Below, piece after piece: positions 17,101 to 25,481 of a stretch of 64,000 bases of DNA. Source of the stretch: Rikenellaceae bacterium. Lineage in GTDB: Bacteria; Bacteroidota; Bacteroidia; Bacteroidales; Rikenellaceae. The notes beneath the pieces are model-generated. The model did no database searches and had not been told where the DNA came from. It saw nothing but the letters and a program-made list of their open reading frames with translations. Position 1 is the stretch's first letter. Each line of letters begins with the position of its first letter. The stretch covers positions 62,001-126,000 of the forward strand of contig CABJAJ010000002.1 of assembly GCA_902363575.1 (NCBI GenBank), read 5' to 3'. Both the position numbers and the translations under genes were made by a program.

Positions 17101-17494
17101 CCTTATAAAATCGGCGGGTCCGAGTCGCCGCATTGAGGGTATTACCTAAGCTATCGGGAACGGAGGGCAGATACAGGATCGAATCTTTGTTGCCCATGCA
17201 GGTATATACACGTTCCAGGACAATGTCCCGACCAGTAGGCGAAGCACCCACGGATACAAATTTGACTTCGCGTCCGAAACCATCGAAATGGTGTTGTATA
17301 GTAATGATTTTCTCACCATACACGGAACGTTCGGTGACCAATTTGCCCTCAATGGTATTGGATACAGGATAGGGATTGATTTGTACATTCGAGCCAGGCA
17401 GCGTTGGACTGACAGCCTGCAATTCCTGTGCAGCGACAAAGGTACAGCATAAGAGCTGTGACGCTGCTATAATCGTTATTATGCTCGTTTTCAT
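14159..17494 (-). CDS. Rhs/YD-repeat protein with Rhs core and hydrophobic C-terminal tip
   Basis: 1111 residues with a signal peptide (MKTSIITIIAASQLLCCTFV). A DUF6443-like start (HHFDGFGREVKFVSVGASP) is followed by many YD repeats (YDKEGRIVQL, YDVLGRVSKV, YDYDMNGNV) and the Rhs core at about 850-925 (VTDYLGSVRVVADQ, YYPFGKRWE, LLDYGARMYDPNLGRWFVQD, NPVNFMDPTG). The variable tip, about 926-1111, has a Gly-rich hydrophobic segment at about 998-1045 and no recognised nuclease or protease motif, so a membrane-acting toxin is possible. It is the second gene of an operon, overlapping the upstream YD protein (ATGA at 17491-17494), and is followed by a coupled small membrane protein. Rhs proteins form a shell around a toxic tip; toxicity is not shown here. 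Confidence 0.85.
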   Translation of the reverse strand: MKTSIITIIAASQLLCCTFVAAQELQAVSPTLPGSNVQINPYPVSNTIEGKLVTERSVYGEKIITIQHHFDGFGREVKFVSVGASPTGRDIVLERVYTCMGNKDSILYLPSVPDSLGNTLNAATRTRRFYKELLGNDPDANFPTVRTIYDRSPLNLVTATDAPGVNHSYASATGHPTLINYRLNLNGDISLYADANALSFYPESNAIFTKSSDGVKKYEIRNDSLLFFSGYYPMSVLTVKEVVQQTTDSLTVSTLEYRDREGHLIAKEMRVNGQSQQFTYNVYNDFGRLCYEIPSIQDKQITSPGTYYSPDQLADYCSFHGYDSRGHEIITIMPGRQRILGVYDQRGRIVLTQDGNQRTAGRWLYTKYDDLDRPIETHLLILQQSWEDLKRDFSDLSGTALHARISNITTADVLLSKNSYGGYTDYELADYDSSKQYDDFRIPADLGFVAVANVVSTEDVYSDNTGLKIYDKVAILPDVHTDTTAYVERAYYYDKEGRIVQLVERNHLKGVNRLSYRYDKAGNMLTNHSIYKPGPTATADILITHKTYDNFNRPLIEQTRFNNGPIARISYVYDVLGRVSKVIQGAGKINTTYKYDIRGSLTEQQNELFRMTLARDKPLLSGSVKNYDGQISECSWAYPDERYYSSYSYRYTPQGQLQDAKHYRNGQLQIASYDETGLRYDDNDNILSLKRYGNGRIANDIRYDYAGNRLISTTDQGRTVRYDYDMNGNVAYTSENACKFQYNDLNLVEQISRYGSVVARYKYLADGTKLEVSDLTGCGYLYFGSLIYSKRGDIYTPESVGVTGGRIVCTSTGSQVRYFVTDYLGSVRVVADQDGRALEKINYYPFGKRWEAAGQQLTDNRFLFNGKEWQATGDVNLLDYGARMYDPNLGRWFVQDPLYQMLNPYSFCYSNPVNFMDPTGLWTQSPNGVVTDNEEDIKQILNDIADGTFDPKNYAKSSFHYTLNGELHWMPFWLWYANQIGGGAGGGGRDWIEVAQSVASYLDTAGFCLGMAGGVVTLSGGITFGPAMMIGGSLMSLASDFIYIGTDLAKGDYGLATFRLATTLIFFGSPLKLSKYVDGNANIVLRMTFTVNESLVDEVSYRVEDLHKKEL

Positions 17495-20400
17495 AATGCA
17501 GGGATCGTAATGTTGGGATTGTAATTGTCGTAGGAGAAGGTTTTGATCACTTCTCGTTCGTTGTTCAGGACGCGGATGGGCAGGCCGAATCCGTTGTATT
17601 CGTAATAGGTCGTTCGCCCCCGGATGTCGGTTTCAGAAATTTTGCCCAGTCCAGGGAGAATCACACTTGATTGGATGGTGGCATTTTGAGGAACAATGCT
17701 CAAATCATCAACCATAACAGTTTGAGCAGGAAAGGGAACCATGAGGTTCTGTGTAGATTCGGTAACGTTAATTATACTCCTATATCGGTTCCACTGTTGT
17801 GAGGAATTCGTCCGCCACCAATAGGATAGGATATATCTTCCCTGTTTGAAATTAGATAAGGGAATCATCAGCCAACGGCTGGAGCAAATATGTGTGCCGG
17901 ATTTTGCAACAGTGGATTCCGGCCAAACATATTCACCGTCCGTCACGGCCTCAAAATCGTTGAAATATACCTCGTTAATTCTTTCTGTCGCCTCGGGAGC
18001 ATAGCGAGCATTGATAACGGTAGCCATAGGGATGCTCTGCCCTCGACTAAAAAGGAAACTTTTGATCGGCTCGCCATTCTTTTGGTAACTTATGAGGTTT
18101 CCTGCGGAATCATAGTCGTAGCAAACGGTTTCTTCATATCTGTTATCATACTGCATTGTTCCTCTTATTGACCGGGACGAAATAGTAAAATCCATTGAGT
18201 CGATAAGAGCATCAGGTTCCTTTAGCTTGAGGCTCTTGGAAAGATGCAATGGATTGTGACTGAAAATATGCAACGATGCGTCGATTACTTTACCATTCTT
18301 ATAGACAACATTTTCGATAGGAATCAGATCTTCACTGGGATAACCTTTCTCAAAATTGATCTTGTCGAAATACTCAAACAAGTACTTCGTGAATGATGTG
18401 ATACGGGTTCCGTCAGCAAACCTTTCGACTGTCCGGGAACGAAGATGCCGTTTATTATATTCATAGTCGGTACAACAATAGATCGTTGTCTTACCCGCAT
18501 ACTCGATCTTCCTTTTTAAAAGAACAGGACAGCATATGCGATAGTAACGGGCGATGCAGGTATATGTATGATCGCCTATATGGCTGCGGTAAACGACATG
18601 GCCGGGGATGCTGTCGCAGGCCGTCGAATCGATCAAATACTCAAATTTTGTTCGCTTAACAATTTTTCCATTTGCATCATAGGCTGTTTCCTGCTGTAAT
18701 AAATTGCGACACCAGGCCCGGATTGTTTTGGGCATATCTTCCGAAGTCTCGAATCCGAGGTATTCGACCGTTTCATCGAGGACTTTATATTTTTCGGGAT
18801 ATATATCCTTACATTCATCAAAAGGGGTATAATCATATTTGACGTATGAACCATTGGGGAGATGCTCTGTAACGGAGGAATAAACCACGGATGAACCTAA
18901 GAAATCCATTATGGAACTCAGACATCTTGGGGAAACAAAGTAGTGATACGTCCCATAATTTTTTATGACATAATTGAACCTATCGGCATAGACAACACCT
19001 CCGTCATAAGTATATGAATATTCCGATGGTTTGTAATTGATCCCATCACGTTCGATGATTTTTTGGATGCGCAAGCCGCCGCAAATCATCATCATATCTT
19101 TATGCTGCAACTTACCCCGATGGAGTTCGTATATGAATTCTTTACTGCCGCCGCTCGGATATACGATGCTTTTGAGACTTTGTGCCCTTGTTCGCTCAAA
19201 ATCGGGAATGCGGGTCGAAGCGAAATCCGAGGTACTTATCCCTTCGATTTCGGTATCCGGACAGCCGGATAAGTTTTCCCCGTCCTGATTCCAATAACCC
19301 CAGTGATCGAATCCCCGGTGAGTATGTCCCGGCATAATAGGATCTTCATAATATGTGAATGAAGCTATTGGTCGTTTGTGCCCTGGTTTGGCCTTTATGT
19401 AAACCTGTTTTAGTCTGAGATTTCCATTGGGGAAAGTATCACAGACGAAACTGAATGTTTTCAATTTCTGCTTATTCGCATAGACTTCGAAGCTATTGAG
19501 AATTGTATTGGAAGCATTGCCGGTTTTGTGATCGTCGTATAAAAATTTAATTTCTTGCTCATTATATTGAATAGAGGTAAGCTGGTAACTGTCAATATCA
19601 ATCCGCCGCTCGCAATCGACACTCCACCCATTAATGTATTTGACTGTACTACCATCTTTTGCTATGCCGATCTCACCTTCATAGATAGTATAGTAATAAT
19701 TTGATTTTGTGTATGAAAAGGTCACAGTAGCACCGTCTGGATATTTTATTTCGTTCAAATACCATGATGAATCCGTTTCACCAGCATATTGCGAGAAATA
19801 ACCTTGTACTATTCTTGATGAAGATGTTGCATAATCTTTAAAGAGATAACGCGCTCCCTGCTGAGGATCGTAAATGGTAAATAGATTTGCTAAACTGTCG
19901 TACTCAATTTTCACCGGTAGATATGGGAAAGTATGTGCAATACAATCACCGTCCAATACAAAGCGACCGGACATACCGGGAAATTCAAAGAAATACACGT
20001 CAGGTTCGGTGTCCCAACTATTATCGTCTTGATGATCCCAAATAAACTTTGTATTCCACTTTTTTATATCATTAACATCCCTGAGCATTGTAAAGTTGTC
20101 CGCTTTGCTTTTTATCGCGCGTGTGATTTTCCCGCCTGCGGACAAGTCCCAGCCGATGCCGGTTATTTGTGAGTAATCGCTGATTTTGATCCCGGAACCA
20201 TTATAATTAAGCGCGATGGGAATCACTCCGCCGGAGGTTCTCATTTCATAGAGCGGAACATTTACCTGTAACGTGCCGGTATATTTATCTGGCCCTGCAT
20301 TGATTCGGTTCGTCATTGCCCTTGCTTCAGAGGAAAGCAGGGCATTGTTCATTGTCCACGTTAAATCGGGGATATCCAATTCTTCACTGGAAACCGAACT

Positions 20401-20511
20401 TTTGCCGGGCACTTGCGCCTGCTCCGGGTATTCCTTCGGTTCAGGCTCTTGCGAAAAAACATTCGAGATCGGGATGCCGCATAACAGCAGCATGGTGATA
20501 AATAATCGCAT
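17491..20511 (-). CDS. Large secreted YD-repeat protein, first gene of the Rhs operon
   Basis: 1006 residues with a signal peptide (MRLFITMLLLCGIPISNVFS). Residues about 70-140 (GPDKYTGTLQVNVPLYEM, IPIALNYNGSGIKISD, GIGWDLSAGGKITRAIK) are the typical start of Bacteroidetes wall-associated YD-repeat proteins. Repeats follow (GSTVKYINGWS, YDYDSAGNLISY, YYEYNGFGLPIRVL) and it ends in the middle of a YD repeat. Because the next gene starts with repeats and holds the Rhs core, the two probably make a two-part shell, comparable with split TcB/TcC-type systems. The upstream region shares a ~70-bp sequence with the promoter region of the secretion operon at 30,667. Confidence 0.8.
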   Translation of the reverse strand: MRLFITMLLLCGIPISNVFSQEPEPKEYPEQAQVPGKSSVSSEELDIPDLTWTMNNALLSSEARAMTNRINAGPDKYTGTLQVNVPLYEMRTSGGVIPIALNYNGSGIKISDYSQITGIGWDLSAGGKITRAIKSKADNFTMLRDVNDIKKWNTKFIWDHQDDNSWDTEPDVYFFEFPGMSGRFVLDGDCIAHTFPYLPVKIEYDSLANLFTIYDPQQGARYLFKDYATSSSRIVQGYFSQYAGETDSSWYLNEIKYPDGATVTFSYTKSNYYYTIYEGEIGIAKDGSTVKYINGWSVDCERRIDIDSYQLTSIQYNEQEIKFLYDDHKTGNASNTILNSFEVYANKQKLKTFSFVCDTFPNGNLRLKQVYIKAKPGHKRPIASFTYYEDPIMPGHTHRGFDHWGYWNQDGENLSGCPDTEIEGISTSDFASTRIPDFERTRAQSLKSIVYPSGGSKEFIYELHRGKLQHKDMMMICGGLRIQKIIERDGINYKPSEYSYTYDGGVVYADRFNYVIKNYGTYHYFVSPRCLSSIMDFLGSSVVYSSVTEHLPNGSYVKYDYTPFDECKDIYPEKYKVLDETVEYLGFETSEDMPKTIRAWCRNLLQQETAYDANGKIVKRTKFEYLIDSTACDSIPGHVVYRSHIGDHTYTCIARYYRICCPVLLKRKIEYAGKTTIYCCTDYEYNKRHLRSRTVERFADGTRITSFTKYLFEYFDKINFEKGYPSEDLIPIENVVYKNGKVIDASLHIFSHNPLHLSKSLKLKEPDALIDSMDFTISSRSIRGTMQYDNRYEETVCYDYDSAGNLISYQKNGEPIKSFLFSRGQSIPMATVINARYAPEATERINEVYFNDFEAVTDGEYVWPESTVAKSGTHICSSRWLMIPLSNFKQGRYILSYWWRTNSSQQWNRYRSIINVTESTQNLMVPFPAQTVMVDDLSIVPQNATIQSSVILPGLGKISETDIRGRTTYYEYNGFGLPIRVLNNEREVIKTFSYDNYNPNITIPAL

Positions 20512-20663
20512 GGGAAAGTGGTTTTAGGATTAGACGAAAGAGTAGTTTGGAGGCTGGATGCACATTCAGTTGGATCGATGTTTCATACGCATGAGGTTTA
20601 GATGGTTGACAACCAAAAATACAATCGGAGCTTCCCCGTTGCAAGAAATCCGGCCGAAATCGA

Positions 20664-20734
20664 GCCTTACAAAGTTTGCGTATCTGACAGATAATCAGCC
20701 TCCACAGGAATAAAAATCTTATCTCCGACTTTCA
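20664..20734 (-). repeat. Upstream sequence shared with the secretion operon, copy A
   Basis: 71 bp that align without gaps to 30741-30811 at about 77 percent (55 of 71 counted by eye). The first 9 bp, TAATAAAAATCTTAT-type bases and GACTTTCA are the best conserved. This copy also holds the palindrome TATCTGACAGATA. It lies 153-223 bp upstream of the Rhs operon start. Confidence 0.75.
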
Positions 20735-20873
20735 TTTTCCCTATGCACTATCAATCAGCCTGTTATAGCTGCCTGCATGCGTGCGTCCGAACAGGATAAA
20801 AGGGCCTCTTCTTTTCTCAACACTTCAACCTTGGCCATGAACCCATCGATCAAGGACCAAGGGCAATACTATC

Positions 20874-20898
20874 ACTCCCGGCTCCGGCAGCCGGGAGT
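20874..20898 (-). terminator. Hairpin at the end of the secretion operon
   Basis: Perfect ACTCCCGGCT/AGCCGGGAGT stem with a 5-nt loop, 5 bp past the last stop codon of the operon. It lacks a long T-run on the minus strand, so it may act with a factor or as a 3'-end stabiliser. Confidence 0.55.
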
Positions 20899-20902
20899 TT
20901 GT

Positions 20903-21964
20903 TCATCCCATAATTCCGCCGAGGCGGAACATGGGCATGTACATGGATATCAGGATCACGGCGACCAGAAGTCCCACGAGCATAATCAAGGCGGGTTCGA
21001 GCAGCGACCCCATGCGTTTAATCCGGAATTCGAGTTCCTCGGTGAGCGCTTCGCCCTGTCGGCGGAGCATCTCGGGCAGGCGGTTGGTCTCTTCGCCGAC
21101 ACGGATGAGGGCCGAGAGTTTGCGGTCGTACAGGGCGGGGAACCGGGCCACGCAGGTCGAGAAGAGTTCGCCGTGCTCCAGTCCGCGGCAGATCGTGGCG
21201 AAGGATTGCCGGTAGGGATAGAACGCGATCACGTCGGAGAGCATGCCCACGCCCGTGAGCAGCGGAACACCGGACGTGCAGAGCAGGTAAAGCAGGCGGC
21301 AGAACTGCGCCTGATGGTTTTTGCGGATAATCGCGCCCACGACTGGTAGGCGAAGCAAAAGTTCAGAAATCCATCGTTGTACCTCCTTTCTGTTTCGGTT
21401 GGCGTATAGAATGATATATGCAGCACTCCCGGCAACCGCGATTGCGGCGGCATAGGCGGGGAATGATTTGGAGAGCGCGATGATCCCGCGCGTCAGGGCC
21501 GGCAGTTCACCGCCCATGCGGGCGTAGACCTGCTCGAACATCGGCACGATCACGGCCAGCATAAAGGCCACGACGGCCAGGGCCGTGCAGAGGATCACCA
21601 GCGGGTAGCTCACCGCCGAGGAGACCATCCGCCGCTGCGCGGTCCGCTTGCGGTAGTAGTCGCGCAGGAAATCGAGCGTGTCGGGCAGGCGCCCTGTCTG
21701 CTCGCCGATGCGCACCACGCCGCAGTCCAGCGGCCGGAACGCCCCGCTACGTTCCATGGCCTGCCACAGGGCCGAGCCGCCCACGACATCGTCGAAAAGG
21801 CGCTTCAGCAGCCCCTTCATCCGCACTTCGCGTTCGCCCTCGATCAGCAGCGCGAAGGCGTGCGAAAAATCCAGCCCCGCGGTCAGCAGGGCATGCAGTT
21901 CGGCATAGAACACCTCCCGCCGCGCATCCGTTATCTTACTCTTCATACCCATAGCCCTTTTCAA
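20903..21964 (-). CDS. GspF/PilC-like inner-membrane platform protein
   Basis: 353 residues. Two repeated GspF domains are visible: FYAELHALLTAGLDFSHAFALL...RIGEQTGRLPDTLDFLRDYY, then QFCRLLYLLCTSGVPLLTGVGML...RVGEETNRLPEMLRRQGEAL. Three hydrophobic helices lie at about 124-146, 165-185 and 325-345. GspF sits in the inner membrane, contacts the ATPase and the pilin-assembly proteins, and drives pseudopilus growth. It is the last gene of the minus-strand operon and overlaps the upstream minor-pilin gene by 29 bp; an internal ATG (MGMKSK or MKSK) may be the real start. Confidence 0.88.
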   Translation of the reverse strand: MKRAMGMKSKITDARREVFYAELHALLTAGLDFSHAFALLIEGEREVRMKGLLKRLFDDVVGGSALWQAMERSGAFRPLDCGVVRIGEQTGRLPDTLDFLRDYYRKRTAQRRMVSSAVSYPLVILCTALAVVAFMLAVIVPMFEQVYARMGGELPALTRGIIALSKSFPAYAAAIAVAGSAAYIILYANRNRKEVQRWISELLLRLPVVGAIIRKNHQAQFCRLLYLLCTSGVPLLTGVGMLSDVIAFYPYRQSFATICRGLEHGELFSTCVARFPALYDRKLSALIRVGEETNRLPEMLRRQGEALTEELEFRIKRMGSLLEPALIMLVGLLVAVILISMYMPMFRLGGIMG

Positions 21965-22514
21965 GTTCGTCGAGCGATTCCCGGTAACGCTCCGCAGGCG
22001 GCGGTTTCACCGGGAACCGAACCGTGAACCCTGCCGCAAGGGCGACCTCCAGCGTGTCGGGTTTAACCCCTGAGAGCCCCATCCCGGCCACTCCCGTCAG
22101 CAGCGTGTCCCGGAACTCCCCGACCCGGTAAACCAGCGCCGAATCCCGAACCGAAAGTTCCGACAACCTGCCGCCGCAGTGCACTTCCAACCCATCGCGC
22201 CCGCCGAGGATGCTGTCGGCCCCTGAAACCAGCGCCTCCAGCCGGAAATAGCCGTCCCGCTGACGGCCTCCGGTGAGCAGTGCCTCCGCACGGCGGGTTT
22301 GCAGGCGGGTAAAGAGTGTCAGTCCATCCATCACGGCGAGGAAGACGATGCCCGCCACGAACATCATCACCAGCGTTTCGACCAGCGTGGTGCCTCGGAG
22401 CGATGTGTCCTTCCGGATTCCGTCCAAGGCATTGCCGGCGATGCGCATTTTGCACGGCACCGCCTGCTGGAGAGTCTTCCGAATAATTCGGTCGTATTTC
22501 GTTACTCCCGGCAT
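21936..22514 (-). CDS. Minor pseudopilin-like protein (prepilin motif TTLVETLV)
   Basis: 192 residues. The prepilin cleavage motif RG|TTLVETLVMMFVAGIVFL begins at about residue 40, with Glu at +5 of the mature part and a following hydrophobic helix. The leader is unusually long if the first ATG is used; the internal ATG at 22451 (MRIAGN) gives a normal leader of about 20 residues. The mature part has no cysteines beyond two and is probably a pilin head. It belongs to the pilus tip/minor-pilin set of the operon together with the gene at 22502. Confidence 0.75.
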   Translation of the reverse strand: MPGVTKYDRIIRKTLQQAVPCKMRIAGNALDGIRKDTSLRGTTLVETLVMMFVAGIVFLAVMDGLTLFTRLQTRRAEALLTGGRQRDGYFRLEALVSGADSILGGRDGLEVHCGGRLSELSVRDSALVYRVGEFRDTLLTGVAGMGLSGVKPDTLEVALAAGFTVRFPVKPPPAERYRESLDELEKGYGYEE

Positions 22515-22882
22515 TGGACAAGTTGTTTAAGCGTTATCCGTTTGCGGCTGCCGTGGATACAGGCCAAGATCGTTACTACCTGCATATCCGAATAATCCCG
22601 GTAGCGTTCGATCCGGACCGTTACCGTACCCCAATCGTAGGTTTCGGCATATTCGCCGCACGGCCACACGCCGGAGCCGTATTTGTCGAAGGCCCGTCCG
22701 ACGCTGTAGTCGGCTTCGGCCACGAGCAGCGCGTCGTCGTCGCGTACCGTCAGGCGCGGCAGCAGCTCCATAACCGCCGCGTAGACCGTCAGGAACAGCA
22801 CCGCCGCGACAACGGCCTCCAGCAGCGAACTTCCGCGGAGCCTGCGGCCCGTGACGGCACGGCATCCTTTCAGCGGACGCAT
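22502..22882 (-). CDS. Minor pseudopilin-like protein (prepilin motif SSLLEAVV)
   Basis: 126 residues. The leader MRPLKGCRAVTGRRLRG is followed by SSLLEAVVAAVLFLTVYAAV, a prepilin peptidase site with Glu at +5 and a hydrophobic helix. A short soluble domain follows (WPCGEYAETYDWGTVTVRI). It overlaps the genes on both sides by 13 bp, so it is translationally coupled. Probably a GspH/I-type minor pilin. Confidence 0.78.
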   Translation of the reverse strand: MRPLKGCRAVTGRRLRGSSLLEAVVAAVLFLTVYAAVMELLPRLTVRDDDALLVAEADYSVGRAFDKYGSGVWPCGEYAETYDWGTVTVRIERYRDYSDMQVVTILACIHGSRKRITLKQLVQCRE

Positions 22883-24078
22883 GCCGCCTCCTTTCTCCGC
22901 ACCGCCGGTAGCCAGAGCGGCTGCGCCGTAACGGGATTTTCCAACAGGGTGAAATCGTACAGCAGGTCCTTGTAATATCCCTGTGGGGAGAAATACGCCG
23001 CCTGCCGTAGGATCACCCGGCCCGAAACGATGCCCTGCACCTGGGCGACGCCATCGATCCAGAGCAATCCGCGAAGCCGTGCCGTGCGTGATTGACGGTA
23101 GTTGGCCGAGACTTTTTTGCGGACGACCGTGTCGCGGACGATCGCATAGCCGTTCACCGAGGTCCGGTCGCCGATTTCAGCGTACATGCCCGCATAGATG
23201 CCCGAGGGGTATTCCAGCACGGCGCGCGCTTCGACAAGGACCGTGTCGCGGGCGAACAGCTGGGCCGCGATACGCGCCCCGCTGCCGACGGTGATTTTGC
23301 GGGCTACGACAAGCAGGTGTTCCATGCTGCAGGTGGAGTCGATGCGCAGCTCGTCGCCGTAAAGGACGATCCGGCCCCGGAGCGAGCAGTCGCCGATCTC
23401 CGCATTGCCGAGGCTGAACACCGCCGCCGAATCCGGCATGAAAGAGCGAAACAGGCTGTCGGGGAGCATCGCTGGGGCGTCCTGCGCCGCGGCGAGCAAC
23501 GAGCCGATCCGGCGGACTGTTTCCGGATCGGGCTGCGACACCTCGGCGTCGGAGCGCAGGATGGCCGTGCGGGCGATCTGCGGCCCGCGGTAGAAATCGG
23601 ACCCGACGCGCCCGTAGACCAGCCCGTTTTGCGGCATGCGTAATGCGCCCTGCAAAACAGTCTGCCCGGCAAGAGTTACGGCCGACCGCTTATCGGCGTA
23701 AAAGAACGTATTCCCGGCGTCCGGTTTCGCCCCGAACAGCCGACAGACGCGCAGTAGCGAATCGGCCGTTAGGACCCGCACGGCCTCGTAAAGACCCCAC
23801 GGTTCAGCCTGCATAAAGACCCGCGACCGGGGCAGGGAGTCGTAAAGCAGGCAGCCCTCCAAAGCGGTCAGGGCTTCCAGCCCGGGATGCAGGCGGTAGA
23901 GGGCATAGGCCGATTCCACGTCGGCGCGGGCCTGGCGCAGGCGCAGGCTGTGGGCGTATAACAGCGACTCCTGCTCCCAGAGCATCACAAGGCCCAGCAG
24001 CGCCGTCAGCAGCAGCACCGACACGACGACCACCGTGGGCAGCACATTGCCCCGCAGGTATGGACCCGGAGGCTTCAT
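22870..24078 (-). CDS. PilX/GspK-like membrane-anchored protein with beta-rich region
   Basis: 402 residues from the ATG at 24078, which overlaps the stop of the upstream gene (ATGA); the longer in-frame reading is a shadow. Residues about 9-33 (RGNVLPTVVVVSVLLLTALL) are an N-terminal membrane helix of the PilX type without a clear cleavage site. The soluble part has a region (about 260-340: GNAEIGDCSLRGRIVLYGDE, GSGARIAAQLFARDTVLVE, SGIYAGMYAEIGDRTSVNG) that looks like short left-handed or bactofilin-like beta-helix turns. It takes the GspK/PilX place in the operon; the beta-helix is unusual for such proteins. Confidence 0.65.
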   Translation of the reverse strand: MKPPGPYLRGNVLPTVVVVSVLLLTALLGLVMLWEQESLLYAHSLRLRQARADVESAYALYRLHPGLEALTALEGCLLYDSLPRSRVFMQAEPWGLYEAVRVLTADSLLRVCRLFGAKPDAGNTFFYADKRSAVTLAGQTVLQGALRMPQNGLVYGRVGSDFYRGPQIARTAILRSDAEVSQPDPETVRRIGSLLAAAQDAPAMLPDSLFRSFMPDSAAVFSLGNAEIGDCSLRGRIVLYGDELRIDSTCSMEHLLVVARKITVGSGARIAAQLFARDTVLVEARAVLEYPSGIYAGMYAEIGDRTSVNGYAIVRDTVVRKKVSANYRQSRTARLRGLLWIDGVAQVQGIVSGRVILRQAAYFSPQGYYKDLLYDFTLLENPVTAQPLWLPAVRRKEAACVR

Positions 24079-24539
24079 GGCTCGCACCGTTTTACGCCGT
24101 ACATTACGCCCTCTTTGCGCAGGTAGAGCGAATCCCCGTCGCAGTCCGCAAACACGAAATCCCCCGCTGATTCGCCGTGCGTCAGTTCGTACTGTGTTCC
24201 CCCGACGGTCAGGATATAGAGTTGCTTCCCGGCCGAGCGGACCGTACCCAGGTGCACAATCTTTACCCGTTCGCGTTTGGGCGGGGCGGGTTTTGCCGGA
24301 GGCAGGCCGCGGACGACGGACCGCACGGCTGCCACAGGCCGCGGCGCGCCTTTCAGAAACGGGTCGGCATAGTCGAGCCGCAGCGTGTCGGCCGCGGCAG
24401 TTTCCGCGGCGGTTTCCGACGGCTTGGGCCGCGCGGCAGGGGGCGTATTGTCCGCAGCAGCAAAAATCTTCCACGCCACAACGCCCCATACGGCCACGAC
24501 CACAGCCAGCAGCAGGCAGGTCGTCCAACGGGATTTCAT
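24075..24539 (-). CDS. GspC/PilP-like inner-membrane linker protein
   Basis: 154 residues with an N-terminal helix at about 7-28 and a Pro/Ala-rich periplasmic stretch. A small C-terminal domain (VKIVHLGTVRSAGKQLYILTVGGTQYELTHGESAGDFVFADCDGDSLYL) has the pattern of PilP/GspC homology regions that bind the secretin. Its place between the lipoprotein and the pilin genes fits that role. Confidence 0.65.
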   Translation of the reverse strand: MKSRWTTCLLLAVVVAVWGVVAWKIFAAADNTPPAARPKPSETAAETAAADTLRLDYADPFLKGAPRPVAAVRSVVRGLPPAKPAPPKRERVKIVHLGTVRSAGKQLYILTVGGTQYELTHGESAGDFVFADCDGDSLYLRKEGVMYGVKRCEP

Positions 24540-24583
24540 GGTTTCAAAGTTGATTCAACGGATTATTTGCGGGTGTGGGAGCG

Positions 24584-24982
24584 TCAGGGTTCTGCGGGCA
24601 GCTCCGGGTTTTCGGCCGGAAGGACGGTCAGGCTCCGCACTTCGGTACGGGTCCTGTAGCCGCCGTTAAATCCCGTGACGGACCATTCGTATGCGCCCGC
24701 GGCGAGATCGGCCCGGAAGCCGTAACTGCGGGCGAGCGTATCGGCCCAAATCACCGTGTCGGCCACCACGCGCTCCGCCGCGGAGAAGGACGGCGAGACG
24801 ACCGTGAATTCATAACCCGCGGCATATTGTATGGCTTCCCATCGAAAATCGACCGTTCCGACTTCCACCGAGACCCGGTCGGCGGGTGCGATGATACGTA
24901 TGTTTTCACCGGAAATATCTTCTTCAAGCACCTCGCAGCCGACGGCCGCAAGCGCGAACAAAGGGATCAGCAGTTTTTTCAT
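24584..24982 (-). CDS. Operon lipoprotein with Fn3-like domain
   Basis: 132 residues with lipoprotein signal MKKLLIPLFALAAVGC. One Ig/Fn3-like domain follows (IRIIAPADRVSVEVGTVDFRWEAIQYAAGYEFTVVSP). It lies 44 bp after the next upstream-coded protein, within the secretion operon. A pilotin or secretin-stabilising lipoprotein is a reasonable guess from position, but sequence alone does not show it. Confidence 0.65.
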   Translation of the reverse strand: MKKLLIPLFALAAVGCEVLEEDISGENIRIIAPADRVSVEVGTVDFRWEAIQYAAGYEFTVVSPSFSAAERVVADTVIWADTLARSYGFRADLAAGAYEWSVTGFNGGYRTRTEVRSLTVLPAENPELPAEP

Positions 24983-24986
24983 GGCT

Positions 24987-25481
24987 TCATTCTTTGATTA
25001 CGATTTGCTGGATATAGAGGGTCAGCGTAAGCTGCATTTGCCGCGTCCGGCGGTCCGCTGCGGTCTGCCAGTCGAGCGAGCGCAGACGGCAGGCGGGGAG
25101 CGTGCGTTCGAGCGTATCGACGAGCCGCACGAGGGCCGTATAACCGCCCGTCAGGGTCAGCCGTGCGGTATGCACCGCCACGCCGTCCTGCTCCGCCGTA
25201 ACGAGCGGCTCATAGCCTGCGATCCGGACCTTCGATTCCGCGGCGGCGCGACGCACCGTGTCGAGCAGCCCGCCCGAAAGGATCAGTTCCCCATCGCTGG
25301 CCGCAACCGCAGCGGGCTGCGCCATCTGCGGCGCGAGCGTTTCAAGCCGTGCTGCCAGCCGCCGGCAATCGCGCCACGCCGCAAACGTGTCTTGCAGGGC
25401 GAAATGCCACGCCGTCCACGGCAGCACCACCGCAAGTGCGGCCAGCATCACGAAGCCCCGGTATTTGTACGGCAAAGTCAT
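24987..25481 (-). CDS. PilO/GspM-like inner-membrane assembly protein
   Basis: 164 residues from the ATG at 25481, overlapping the preceding stop (ATGA). One helix at about 10-26 (FVMLAALAVVLPWTAWHFAL), a short coiled coil, and a periplasmic ferredoxin-like domain (LTLTGGYTALVRLVDTLERTLPACRLRSLDW) that is typical of PilO/GspM. Pairs with the PilN-like C-terminal part of the next gene to form the inner-membrane alignment complex. Confidence 0.7.
   Translation of the reverse strand: MTLPYKYRGFVMLAALAVVLPWTAWHFALQDTFAAWRDCRRLAARLETLAPQMAQPAAVAASDGELILSGGLLDTVRRAAAESKVRIAGYEPLVTAEQDGVAVHTARLTLTGGYTALVRLVDTLERTLPACRLRSLDWQTAADRRTRQMQLTLTLYIQQIVIKE

Larger units (their letters stand above)
20512..20902. 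other. Regulatory region between the Rhs operon and the end of the secretion operon
   Basis: 391 bp without a gene. It holds the shared upstream repeat (20664-20734) and a strong hairpin at 20874-20898. Nothing else is recognised. Confidence 0.6.
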
